Below are positions 17,159 through 26,103 of a stretch of 64,000 nt of DNA, piece by piece. Positions within the stretch are counted from its first letter, which is position 1. Every line of letters begins with the position of its first letter. The translations under genes and the position numbers were made by a program. Under the pieces are notes generated by a model. It saw only the letters and a list, made by a program, of their open reading frames with translations, was not told where the DNA came from and ran no database searches. The stretch is from CAXSBR01 sp964236495 (GTDB lineage Bacteria; Actinomycetota; Actinomycetes; Mycobacteriales; Jatrophihabitantaceae), in assembly GCA_964236495.1 (NCBI GenBank), contig CAXSBR010000004.1:168937-232936 (forward strand), given 5' to 3'.

Positions 17159-17386
17159 GTGGAGGTCAAGATCGGCGTCAAGCAGAGCCCGCGCGAGGTC
17201 GTGCTGGACAGCGCGCAGAGCCAGGACGAGATCGAGCAGTTGGTCACGGCCGCTCTGAAGGACGGCGACGGGGTGTTGACGCTCACCGACGCGCGCGGTC
17301 GTCGGGTGCTGGTGTTCGCCGAGCAGATCGCCTACGTCGAGATCGCAGAGGCCGACAGCCGGCGGGTCGGTTTCACCGCGGGTTGA
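17159..17386 (+). CDS. DUF3107 family protein
   Basis: 75 aa from GTG 17159, preceded by AGGAAGGA nine bases upstream, which decides the start. Sequence features: VEVKIGVKQSPREVVLD at the N-terminus, an acidic helix (SQDEIEQLV) and a C-terminal RRVLVFAEQIAYVEI strand. This is the DUF3107 family (Mtb Rv3208A, TB9.4), universal in actinomycetes and found beside an RhlE-like helicase as here. The biochemical role is not known to me. The compact beta-rich domain with a C-terminal GFTAG suits a small cytoplasmic protein. Confidence 0.9.
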   Translation: MEVKIGVKQSPREVVLDSAQSQDEIEQLVTAALKDGDGVLTLTDARGRRVLVFAEQIAYVEIAEADSRRVGFTAG

Positions 17387-17395
17387 GCCGTCTCT

Positions 17396-17441
17396 CTCTG
17401 CTGCAGAGCCGGCCAGTTTCTCTGCTGGCAGAGCCGGCCAG
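17396..17441. repeat. Two direct repeats, each with a CTCTGC/GCAGAG dyad
   Basis: Two copies of CTCTGCN(1-2)GCAGAG followed by CCGGCCAG, at 17396-17416 and 17420-17441, 24 bases apart, directly after the DUF3107 stop. Each copy is a perfect 6-bp dyad. They could be paired operator sites for the downstream helicase gene or small hairpins. The rest of the 374-base interval 17387-17760 shows no convincing gene. Confidence 0.6.
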
Positions 17442-17760
17442 CGGCACGGCGTTGATCTTCGCCGAAGCCGCGCCGGTGTGTTCGACACGGCGCGGTGACA
17501 TCGCTTACGCCTACCTGGCCGGCCTGGGTGTACCGGGTAACATGAACGTCGGTGCTACAGATTTCGGCGCCGCGATTACTTCGGACGTCGGAACGCGACG
17601 CCGACGACAATGCGCGTAAGACCGTCACGATCCTCACTGTGATCTCATCGGGACGCCTGCTTCGCTGCATCCCCCGGATGCGCAGCGCGGACCCGCCGTA
17701 TACCTCAGCCGAGTCGAGCCGGATCCTGGTCTTGCGCACCAGAGCAGACCAAGGACTCCG

Positions 17761-19416
17761 ATGACCGATTCATCCACTCGCATCAACGAATTGCCCGATG
17801 ACCTCAAAGACGTCTTAGTAGGCGATCTGCCCGAGGACGTCATCATCGAACCGCTGGCAGCGCACGTCGAGACCGCCCCGGAGAACCCCAACTTCAGCGA
17901 CTTCGACATCGACGCGCGCATCGTCGAGGCGTTGTCGTCGGTCGGCATTCTGCGCACGTTCGCCATCCAGGAGATGACGCTGCCCATCGCACTGGCCGGC
18001 AACGACCTCATTGGCCAGGCGCGCACCGGAACGGGCAAGACGCTGGGCTTCGGGGTGCCGCTGCTCAACCGGCTGAACCTGCCCAGTCAGCCCGGCGCCG
18101 CACCGCAGGCACTTGTCGTCGCCCCTACCCGTGAACTGGCCGTGCAGGTGTCGGCCGACCTGGCCGCCGCGGGCAAGCTACTGGGCGCGCGCGTACTCAC
18201 CATTTACGGCGGCCGAGCCTACGAACCACAGATCGAGGCGCTGCGCCGAGGCGTCGACGTAATAGTCGGCACGCCCGGACGGCTGCTGGACCTGGCCCAA
18301 CAGGGCCACCTGGTGCTCGGCGCGGTACGCATTCTGGTTCTCGACGAGGCCGACGAAATGCTCGACCTCGGTTTCCTGCCCGACATCGAGAAGATCATGT
18401 CGACGCTGCCGGCCCAGCGTCAGACCATGCTGTTCTCGGCCACCATGCCGGGCCCGATCGTGGCGCTGGCCCGCCAGTTCATGGATCAGCCGGTCCAGAT
18501 CCGCGCCGAGTCCGACCGGCATACCCCGGCGACCGAGCACGTCGACCAGTTCGCCTACCGCGCCCACGCCATGGACAAGGTCGAACTGATCGTCAAGGTG
18601 CTGCAGGCTCGTGGTCGCGGTCTGACGATGGTGTTCACCCGCACCAAGCGCACCGCGCAGAAGGTGGCCGACGAGCTCGAGGATCGCGGGTTCGCCGCGG
18701 CCGCGGTGCACGGCGACCTGGGCCAAGGCGCCCGCGAGCAGGCGTTGCGCGCCTTCCGCTCGGGCAAGGTCGACATCCTCGTCGCCACCGACGTTGCCGC
18801 CCGCGGGCTGGATGTGGACGACGTCACCCACGTGGTGAACTACCAGTGCCCCGAGGACGCGATGACCTACGTCCATCGCATCGGGCGGACCGCGCGGGCA
18901 GGGAAATCCGGCAACGCGGTGACGCTGGTCGACTGGGACGATCTACCCAAGTGGAAGCTGATCTGCGATCAGCTGGACCTGCCGATGCATGAGCCGGTCG
19001 AGACGTATTCCACGTCGGCCCACCTGTTCCTCGAGCTCGACATCCCGACCGACGCCGGCTCCACACTCAAGCGGATCGACCGCACCCGCGCCGGGCTGGA
19101 CGCCGAAGCCGTCGAAGACCTGGGCGGCAAGGCTCCGCGCGGTGCCACTGAGCGCAAGCTGCGCGGTACTGCCCGGCCGCCGCGCGAGAGCCGCTCCGGC
19201 GGCGGAGGCAGCACGGCCGGCGACGGTCGCTCGGCCGGCGAAGGCCGTACCCGCACCCGCACCCGACGAAGTGCTGACGGAGATACCCCGACGACACCGT
19301 CGGCACCAGCGTCAACGTCCTCGCCGCCGAGTGGGCCGACCGACACCGCAGACCGACCCCGCCGAAACCGCAGCCGCCGCCGCACCCGCTCAACTGGTGC
19401 GGCCAGCTCCGAATAG
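17761..19416 (+). CDS. DEAD-box ATP-dependent RNA helicase (RhlE-like)
   Basis: 551 aa. All DEAD-box motifs are present: the Q motif region, Walker A ARTGTGKT (87-94), PTRELAVQ, GTPGRLLD, DEAD (from Asp 195), SAT (near 226), ARGLDV and HRIGRTAR (near 372). The C-terminal ~120 residues are Arg/Ser/Gly/Thr-rich and disordered (RTRTRTRRS), a common RNA-binding tail. It unwinds RNA duplexes, likely in ribosome assembly or mRNA decay. ATG 17761 is preceded by AAGGA. The position after DUF3107 matches the rhlE gene of mycobacteria (Rv3211). The 374-base leader is long, which suits possible post-transcriptional or cold-shock control, but no element was identified. Confidence 0.94.
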   Translation: MTDSSTRINELPDDLKDVLVGDLPEDVIIEPLAAHVETAPENPNFSDFDIDARIVEALSSVGILRTFAIQEMTLPIALAGNDLIGQARTGTGKTLGFGVPLLNRLNLPSQPGAAPQALVVAPTRELAVQVSADLAAAGKLLGARVLTIYGGRAYEPQIEALRRGVDVIVGTPGRLLDLAQQGHLVLGAVRILVLDEADEMLDLGFLPDIEKIMSTLPAQRQTMLFSATMPGPIVALARQFMDQPVQIRAESDRHTPATEHVDQFAYRAHAMDKVELIVKVLQARGRGLTMVFTRTKRTAQKVADELEDRGFAAAAVHGDLGQGAREQALRAFRSGKVDILVATDVAARGLDVDDVTHVVNYQCPEDAMTYVHRIGRTARAGKSGNAVTLVDWDDLPKWKLICDQLDLPMHEPVETYSTSAHLFLELDIPTDAGSTLKRIDRTRAGLDAEAVEDLGGKAPRGATERKLRGTARPPRESRSGGGGSTAGDGRSAGEGRTRTRTRRSADGDTPTTPSAPASTSSPPSGPTDTADRPRRNRSRRRTRSTGAASSE

Positions 19417-19785
19417 CTGCGGTCGTAGCGCAAGCACTGGTCTTGGGCTGGTGAGCTGAGCGCATCGATCGCGCGCGCACAGAACTGAAGCGCGACGCGG
19501 CAACTGCGCGTCGGAACGAACGTACTGGTCTTGGGTTGGCGACCAAAAGCGCAACGATTGCGCGCGCCTTAAACGCTAGCGCGACGCGGCAACAGCGCGG
19601 TGGCGAGGAAAAGTACTGGTCTTGGGCTGGTGAGCCAAGCGCAACGATTGCGCGCGCACCCAGCGGAAGCGCGACGAAATAGCTGCGCGGTAGTGAGAAA
19701 AAGTACTGGTCTTCGGCTGGTGACCTAAGCGCAACGATTGCGCGCGCACGGAACTGAACCGCGACGCGGCAACTGCGCGGTCAGG
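19411..19785. repeat. Array of four ~90-bp tandem repeats with an internal dyad
   Basis: The marker ACTGGTCTTGGGCTGG recurs at 19436, 19524, 19615 and 19705 (spacings 88, 91 and 90). Each unit holds a GCGCAACGATTGCGC dyad (perfect 6-bp arms in three units; the first is diverged) and a GCGACGCGGCAAC-type block followed by TGCGCGGT. A partial unit begins at the helicase stop codon. The array fills the space between the convergent helicase and pdxS genes. It may act as a bidirectional terminator or protein-binding array; no gene was found in it. Confidence 0.93.
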
Positions 19786-19790
19786 TCGCC

Positions 19791-20735
<945 letters not shown>

Positions 20736-20811
20736 GTCCGCGATTCTACGGCGCATGCGAGAACTGCAAGCGTGCCGATCAACGCCGAATGGACCTACCG
20801 AGCGGCACGTG

Positions 20812-21912
20812 TCAGGACGTCTTGACCGGCGCCTTGTTGTCCACCAGCGCCACCCACACACCCCCCGGAGCCAGGGTGATCAGCGCGCCCTTGGCGTCGC
20901 GGAACATTGTCGGCGCGGAGATGGACTTGCGCGACCAGGTGCCGGTGTAGACGTGGCCGTTGCGCAGCACGTGCACGGGACCGGCGCCGATCGTCTGAGT
21001 GACGTGCTGGTGGGCACCCACCGGATCCACCGCGCTCGAGGTGGTGATCTTGCATTCCTGCACGATCACGTTGGGCGTGGAGACGACCCTGCCGTCGGCG
21101 GCGTGCTGCACCGCGCCGTCGATCAACCGGACGTAGCGTCGGGTTGCGGCGTCATAGCGGAACGTCACGCCCTGGGTGCCCACCACGGTGCTGAGCGAGG
21201 TCGCCTTCGGCAATGCGCCCAGCCCCGCCGGGTTGACATTCCAGACGAACCCGACGTTGCGCGCGGGCGCCGTCTTGGCCGCCTTGGATAGTTGCGCCAG
21301 GTCGAGGATCACGTTGATGTAGCCGTGGTCGTTGGAATGGTCGCGGCGGCGGAAATACGCGTGCCGCCCGTCCATCAGCCAGGACGGCAGGCCGGACGCC
21401 TTCAGGTGCCGCAGCGTCTTTGGCGCGCCGCCCGACGCGGCCAAGGTGATCTTGCCGTACTGCAGGAGCAACTCGGGGTCGGTCAGCCGGATGCTGCGTA
21501 CATATCCGACGACGGTGGGCTTGTTCGTGCCGAACACGGCGATGAGCCGGTCCAGACCGCCCTCGGCGGTCTCGATGTAGACGACATCGGCCTTGTCGAT
21601 GGCGATCTGCGGCCGACCGGGTCCGGTGTCGTCGATCTTCACCGCGATAACCGGTCCGGCGACAGGCCGCCCGCCGGTGAGCGGATTGACCGCGGGGACA
21701 ACAGGGCGGATCGGTGTGCGGGTCGTCGGCGCAGGTACCGGTGCCGGTGCCGACGAACTCGACGGTGCCGGGCGCGTCGCTGCCGGTGTCGATTGCGACG
21801 TGGTCGGCGACGACGGCGGGCTCGGCTTCTTCGTACCTCCCGAACAGGCGCTGAGCGCGAGCACCGTTGCCACCAGTGCGCCCAGTGCTCTCAGTGGCGC
21901 GGAGTGCTTCAT
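20812..21912 (-). CDS. DUF3048 domain lipoprotein
   Basis: 366 aa. The signal peptide ends in a lipobox LALSAC with Cys23, followed by a ~45-residue Ser/Thr/Pro-rich tether (24-68). The rest is the DUF3048 fold (YerB family): GPVIAVKIDDTGPGRPQ, ADVVYIETAEGGLDRLIAVF, GYVRSIRLTDPELL and NVIVQECKI. It is expected to be anchored on the outer face of the membrane. Family function is unresolved. It sits between pdxS and the PIM-synthesis block on the same strand, so a cell-envelope role is plausible but inferred. Confidence 0.9.
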   Translation of the reverse strand: MKHSAPLRALGALVATVLALSACSGGTKKPSPPSSPTTSQSTPAATRPAPSSSSAPAPVPAPTTRTPIRPVVPAVNPLTGGRPVAGPVIAVKIDDTGPGRPQIAIDKADVVYIETAEGGLDRLIAVFGTNKPTVVGYVRSIRLTDPELLLQYGKITLAASGGAPKTLRHLKASGLPSWLMDGRHAYFRRRDHSNDHGYINVILDLAQLSKAAKTAPARNVGFVWNVNPAGLGALPKATSLSTVVGTQGVTFRYDAATRRYVRLIDGAVQHAADGRVVSTPNVIVQECKITTSSAVDPVGAHQHVTQTIGAGPVHVLRNGHVYTGTWSRKSISAPTMFRDAKGALITLAPGGVWVALVDNKAPVKTS

Positions 21913-21930
21913 CCAGTGCCTTTCGACGCG

Positions 21931-22494
21931 TCAGGAACGGTGGTGCGAAGGCGCCGATAGCGATAGCACCGTCGCCGTCGAATCGTCGATGTCGAAGAAC
22001 TCCGGCAAGGCCCGATGGCCGGCCAGAGCGAACCACCGCACCCTGCGCCGACTGCGCAGGTTGCGAGTATCGCGTACTGCGTCATTGTAGAAACGGCGGG
22101 CCAACAGCACCCGGTCGGAAGACTCCGCGATCTGCTCGATGGCGTTGTCCAACCGGGCCGGCAGTGACAGACGGAGATCGGCAAGCTCGCCGATAGCCCT
22201 GGTCACCGCATTCTCGATACGCGCACGGTCGATGTCCGACGCGCGGCGCCCGGCCTCGGCTGCAGCGGCCAGCCGATCCGCCTGCGCGGGGCCCAGCTCG
22301 CTGCGAGCGGTACCCGCCAAGTGCTCCAAGGCGGCGCACCGGCGCACGAGCGCGGCGTCCAACGACGCGTACGCCGCGTCCAGGCGCACGTGCAGTCGAT
22401 CCAGCCGGGTCGCGGTGAACGCGAGCCAGCCGGTGACCAAAAACGTGAGGACTACAAGAGCCCCGAGCAGGAAGTCAAACATCCAGGAAGTCAT
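21931..22494 (-). CDS. Single-pass membrane protein with coiled-coil, LemA-like tail
   Basis: 187 aa. One N-terminal membrane helix (residues ~7-29, FLLGALVVLTFLVTGWLAF), then a long Ala/Arg/Leu-rich helical region (30-140), then RFYNDAVRDTRNLRSRR and ALAGHRALPEFFDID. The last part recalls the C-terminal segment of LemA-family membrane proteins (AR.YYN..V...N). The start lies 12 bases after the pimA stop. A similar membrane protein occurs at this place in other actinomycete PIM clusters. Role unknown; an accessory part in the envelope is possible. Confidence 0.75.
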   Translation of the reverse strand: MTSWMFDFLLGALVVLTFLVTGWLAFTATRLDRLHVRLDAAYASLDAALVRRCAALEHLAGTARSELGPAQADRLAAAAEAGRRASDIDRARIENAVTRAIGELADLRLSLPARLDNAIEQIAESSDRVLLARRFYNDAVRDTRNLRSRRRVRWFALAGHRALPEFFDIDDSTATVLSLSAPSHHRS

Positions 22495-22506
22495 CCATCG
22501 AGAAGG

Positions 22507-23682
22507 TCAGGCATCGACTCGGCTCTGCCCCGGTGCGCCGATGGCCAGTTCGTACACCATCACGATGCGGCGTACGACGTTGGGCCAGTCGTAGGCCTGC
22601 ACAGTCGTACTGGCGGTGTCACGTACCTGATCGCGCAGGGAGTCGTCGTCGAGCACTGCGCCCAGCGCCGCTGCCAGAGCTCGCGGCGATCCGGTCTCGA
22701 ACAGCACGCCGGCCCGGTCGTCGCCGGCATCGAGTACCCGCCGAAAGGCCTCCAGATCGCTGGCGACAATAGGGGCGCGCGCTGCCATCGCCTCGAGCAG
22801 GATGATGCCGAAGCTCTCCCCGCCGGTGTTGGGTGCGCAGTAGACGTCGACGCTGCGCAGCAGGCTCGCCTTGTCCGCCTCGCTCACCGTGCCCAGGAAC
22901 TTCACCCGGTCGGCGATGCTGCGCGGCAGGCGCCCGCCCAGGTCCGCCGCGTCGCCGCGCCCGGCAACTAGCAGACGTAGATCAGGGCGCTGCGGGGCGA
23001 GCATGTCCAGGGCGGCGACGAGGACGTCCATGCCCTTGCGTGGTTCGTCGAACCGGCCGATGAACCCGATCGTCGCGCCGGCGCGGGGGTATCCGGGCAG
23101 CGGTAGAGCGGTGGCGAAGTGTTCGACGTCGACGCCGTTGGGTATGACGACGGCATCGCCGCCCAAGTGCTCGACGATGAGCTTGCGCGCAGCCGGTGAC
23201 ACCGCGATACGGGCCGACAGCTTTTCCATGAACGGTTGCAGCACTGCCTCGCTCAGGGCCAGGATGCGCGAGCGGGCGGAGGCAGCGTGGAACGTGGCCA
23301 CCAGCGGCCCGTCGCAGAGGATGAGCGTCAGCAGGGACAGGCTGGGTGGTGCCGGTTCGTGGATGTGGACGACGTCGAAGCGGCCGTCACGCAGCCACCG
23401 GCGCACGCGCGCGGCCGACACCAGCCCGAACTGCAGGCGCGCCACCGAGCCGTTGTAAGGAATGGGCACAGCTTTGCCCGCGCCGACGAAGTAGTCCGGG
23501 CGTGGCGTTCCGTCGGCACCCACTGCGCTGTCGTCGCCGGGCGCCAACACCGAGACGTAGTAACCCAGCGAAACGAGTGCGGCGGCTAGATCACGCACAT
23601 GCGCCTGCACGCCGCCGGGGATGTCCCACGAGTACGGGCACACCAACCCGATGCGCAGTTGACGTGCCGGCGCACCGGTCAC
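22507..23682 (-). CDS. pimA: Phosphatidylinositol alpha-mannosyltransferase PimA
   Basis: 391 aa GT4 glycosyltransferase. The N-terminal acceptor domain begins IGLVCPYSWDIPGGVQAHV; the nucleotide-sugar domain holds GFIGRFDEPRKGMDVLVAA, LVAGRGDA and the EX7E motif in ESFGIILLEAMAA. PimA adds the first mannose from GDP-mannose to phosphatidylinositol on the cytoplasmic membrane face, starting PIM, lipomannan and lipoarabinomannan. The GTG start overlaps the acyltransferase stop as GTGA. Context (pgsA - acyltransferase - pimA) fixes the assignment to PimA rather than another GT4 enzyme. Confidence 0.95.
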   Translation of the reverse strand: MTGAPARQLRIGLVCPYSWDIPGGVQAHVRDLAAALVSLGYYVSVLAPGDDSAVGADGTPRPDYFVGAGKAVPIPYNGSVARLQFGLVSAARVRRWLRDGRFDVVHIHEPAPPSLSLLTLILCDGPLVATFHAASARSRILALSEAVLQPFMEKLSARIAVSPAARKLIVEHLGGDAVVIPNGVDVEHFATALPLPGYPRAGATIGFIGRFDEPRKGMDVLVAALDMLAPQRPDLRLLVAGRGDAADLGGRLPRSIADRVKFLGTVSEADKASLLRSVDVYCAPNTGGESFGIILLEAMAARAPIVASDLEAFRRVLDAGDDRAGVLFETGSPRALAAALGAVLDDDSLRDQVRDTASTTVQAYDWPNVVRRIVMVYELAIGAPGQSRVDA

Positions 23683-24870
23683 TGGGCCCTCGGCGCGCCG
23701 ATGACGGCGGGGGTCGGGGCAGCGGCGGCCATGACCGGCTCATCGGCGGGCCAGATGGTCTGCAACATATGCCAGTCCGCAGGATGTTGCGCGATCCGCT
23801 CGGCGAACTGGTCGGCCAGGGCTTGCGTGCCGCGCGTAACGCGCTCCCGCAGCCGCCCCCCGCCCAGCTCGATCGGCGCTCCGATCCACTGTCCCCAGCC
23901 CGTGGCGGTGAAGTAGACGGTTACCGGCAGCAGCGCCGCACCCGTCGTCGCGGCCAGCAGCGCAGGTCCGGGCGGCATTCGCGCCGGCTCGCCGAAGAAG
24001 TCGACAGCGACTCCGGCTGGCTTTCTACGGGCTCCGGTCCTCGCTTCGCTGCGATCCTCACCCGCCATCTGTCTACGGGCTCCGGTCCTCGCTTCGCTGC
24101 GATCCTCACCCGCCATCTGTCTACGGNNNNNNNNNNNNNNNNNNNNNNNNNNNNNNNNNNNNNNNNNNNNNNNNNNNNNNNNNNNNNNNNNNNNNNNNNN
24201 NNNNNNNNNNNNNNNNNNNNNNNNNNGCTCCGGTCCTCGCTTCGCTGCGATCCTCACCCGTTAAGGACAGGTCGCGCTCGGCGACCAGACAGACGCAGCC
24301 ACCGACGCGCAGCCGGTCTGCGAGCTCCGCCAACAGTGGGCGCGCACCGCCGTGCAGCGGCAGGATCTCCATGCCCAGGCCTTCGCGGTAGGCCACGAAT
24401 CGGTCGAACAGCGACTCAGGCTGCACCTTTTCAGCCACGGTGGTGAAGCGCAGACCGCGCTCGACGAGCCACAAGCCCGCCACGTCCCAGTTGCCACTGT
24501 GCGGCAGCGCCAGAATCACGCCTTTGCCTGCAGCGTGTGCCGCGTCCAAATGCTCGGCGCCCTCGGTGCGCACCTGCGACAGCACGTCGGCGGTGACAAG
24601 GCGGGGCAGGCGGAACGTCTCCAGCCAGTAGCGGGCGTACGAGCGCATCCCGGCCTGCACCACCACGTCCAGTTCGCCGTCGGTCATGGCCGGCCCGACT
24701 ACACGCCGTAAATTTCGGCGCAGTTGATCGACTCCACGCCCGCCGCGCCGCCAGGCCACGTCCGCCCCGGCGTAGAACATCGCAGCCGCCAATCGGCTCG
24801 GAAGAACGCCGACGACCTTCCATCCCGCCACGTACGCCGTGCCGCCAAGCCGGCTTCGAATCGCGATCAC
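23679..24870 (-). CDS. PIM acyltransferase (PatA type), interrupted by repeats and an assembly gap
   Basis: Starts at GTG 24870, which overlaps the pgsA stop as GTGA, and ends by overlapping the pimA start. The 5' part encodes an LpxL/HtrB-type acyltransferase: VIAIRSRLGGTAYVAGWKV, the catalytic ALPHSGNWD (HxxxxD near residue 117) and EILPLHGGARPLL. The 3' part encodes VAVDFFGEPARMPPGPALLA and ends PADWHMLQTIWPA. It transfers palmitate to the mannose of PIM1/PIM2. Between LVAERDLSLT and GVAVDFFG, where relatives continue directly, there is an insert of 16-residue repeats (GEDRSEARTGARRQMA) and a run of 100 N. Frames on the two sides differ as written, but this reflects the arbitrary gap length. 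Whether the enzyme stays active with the insert is unknown. Confidence 0.88.
24025..24260 (-). repeat. 48-bp tandem repeats in the PIM acyltransferase gene, flanking the gap
   Basis: Units start at 24025, 24073 and 24121, 48 bp apart, each beginning CTACGGGCTCCGGTCCTC and containing CTTCGCTGCGATCCTCACCC. The third is cut by the gap after CTACGG, and sequence resumes at 24227 with GCTCCGG, so the two sides fit the same repeat phase exactly. The array shares its first 10-12 bases, its central CTTCG and its GAT-CTCACCCGC end with the 54-bp repeats in adnB. Confidence 0.93.
24127..24226. other. Assembly gap (100 N)
   Basis: Exactly 100 N, the conventional placeholder for unknown length. It interrupts a 48-bp tandem repeat in phase, so the missing sequence is probably a whole number of repeat units, possibly zero. 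Confidence 0.98.
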
Positions 24871-25493
24871 TCGATTCGTCCGGCCGACTCCAACGCCTTG
24901 GACTGCTGCCACACCGTCGCCAGCCGTTGACCGACGGTGACCGTGGACGCCGCGACCAGCAGCCACAGTGAGATCGCCTGGGCGTAGGGCAAGCCGAGAA
25001 AGCTGCCGCTCACGCCGGTACCGACCAGGACGATGATCAGGCGCTCCGAGCGCTCGGCGAAACCAACGGAGGCGGTCATGCCCAGGCCTTCTGCGCGGGC
25101 GCGGATGTAGGAGGTCAACGACCCCAGCACCAGGCACAGCAGGCTGGCGGCCAACAGCGCCGGCTGGTCGTGTCGCGCGAAGTACCAGCCCAGGCCGGCG
25201 AATACCGCGGCGTCGGCGACCCGGTCGCAGGTGGAGTCCAGCAGCGCTCCGAACTTGGTCGAGCGCCCGGACAGGCGGGCCACGGCTCCGTCGAGCAGAT
25301 CGAGCATGACGAACATCCACACCAGGAATGCACCGGTGAACCAGCGGCCCATCGGAAAGAAGATCAGCGCAGAGGCCGTGGCGCCCACCGTTCCGAACAC
25401 GGTGATCGCGTCGGCTCCGACGCCCATCCGGATGAGACCCCGCGCAATCGGTGTCGTGCCCTTGGCGAAAACTGCGCGGTAGTTGTTCAACAC
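24867..25493 (-). CDS. pgsA: Phosphatidylinositol phosphate synthase (CDP-alcohol phosphatidyltransferase)
   Basis: 208 aa from GTG 25493 (VLNNYRAVFAKG), just after the HIT stop; the open frame extends upstream only as overlap with that gene. The CDP-alcohol signature DxxDGxxARx8Gx3Dx3D is complete in DLLDGAVARLSGRSTKFGA and the following LLDSTCD. Six membrane helices are expected, starting near ADAITVFGTVGATASALIFF. In actinomycete PIM clusters this enzyme joins CDP-diacylglycerol and inositol 3-phosphate to give phosphatidylinositol phosphate, the precursor of PI and PIMs. Coupled by GTGA overlap to the acyltransferase. Confidence 0.94.
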   Translation of the reverse strand: MLNNYRAVFAKGTTPIARGLIRMGVGADAITVFGTVGATASALIFFPMGRWFTGAFLVWMFVMLDLLDGAVARLSGRSTKFGALLDSTCDRVADAAVFAGLGWYFARHDQPALLAASLLCLVLGSLTSYIRARAEGLGMTASVGFAERSERLIIVLVGTGVSGSFLGLPYAQAISLWLLVAASTVTVGQRLATVWQQSKALESAGRIE

Positions 25494-25503
25494 GCCGGTG
25501 AAT

Positions 25504-26103
25504 CTACTGGGGCCATCCACCGGCCAGGGCTGCGCGAGCGTCGCCGAGCAGCTGCGGCAGCACCCGCGTGTTCGCGACGATGGGCATGAAGTTGGTGTCC
25601 CCGGCCCACCGCGGCACCACGTGCTGATGCAGGTGCGCCGCAATCCCCGCTCCAGCCGCCGGGCCTTGATTCATGCCGATGTTGAAGCCGTCCGGAGCGG
25701 ACACGGTGCGCAGGACCCGCATCGCGGTCTGGGTGAAGCCGGCGAACTCGATCGCCTCGTCAGGCTCGAGCTCGTCGTAGTTGGCGACGTGGCGGTAGGG
25801 CACCACCATCAGGTGCCCGGAGTTGTAGGGGTACAAGTTCAAGACCGCGAACACCAGCTGCCCACGCTCGACGATCAGGCCGTCCTCATCCGAGCCACCG
25901 GGAACGCGGCAGAACGGGCACTGCTCACCGGCGCCGGCCGAACTGGGCTTGTTCTCGCCCTGGATGTAGGCCATCCGATGCGGCGTCCAGAGCCGGCCGA
26001 AGCCGTCGTCGTCGCCGGCGAAGTCGCTGGCCTGCTGCACTCGCGGTGTCGTCGGTGTCCCGTCGGGTTCGGACGCCGAAGTAAGCGCAACCGGTTCAGG
26101 CAT
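25504..26103 (-). CDS. HIT domain protein (Ap4A phosphorylase-like)
   Basis: 199 aa from ATG 26103, overlapping the thrS stop by eight bases. Conserved segments: LWTPHRMAYIQG near the start, CPFCRV (possible zinc site), LNLYPYNSGHLMVVPYRHV and the histidine triad HLHQHVVPRW near residue 155, followed by NFMPIV. The mycobacterial orthologue by position (Rv2613c) is an Ap4A phosphorylase, so nucleotide hydrolysis or phosphorolysis is likely. Position between thrS and pgsA is conserved in actinomycetes. Confidence 0.92.
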   Translation of the reverse strand: MPEPVALTSASEPDGTPTTPRVQQASDFAGDDDGFGRLWTPHRMAYIQGENKPSSAGAGEQCPFCRVPGGSDEDGLIVERGQLVFAVLNLYPYNSGHLMVVPYRHVANYDELEPDEAIEFAGFTQTAMRVLRTVSAPDGFNIGMNQGPAAGAGIAAHLHQHVVPRWAGDTNFMPIVANTRVLPQLLGDARAALAGGWPQ

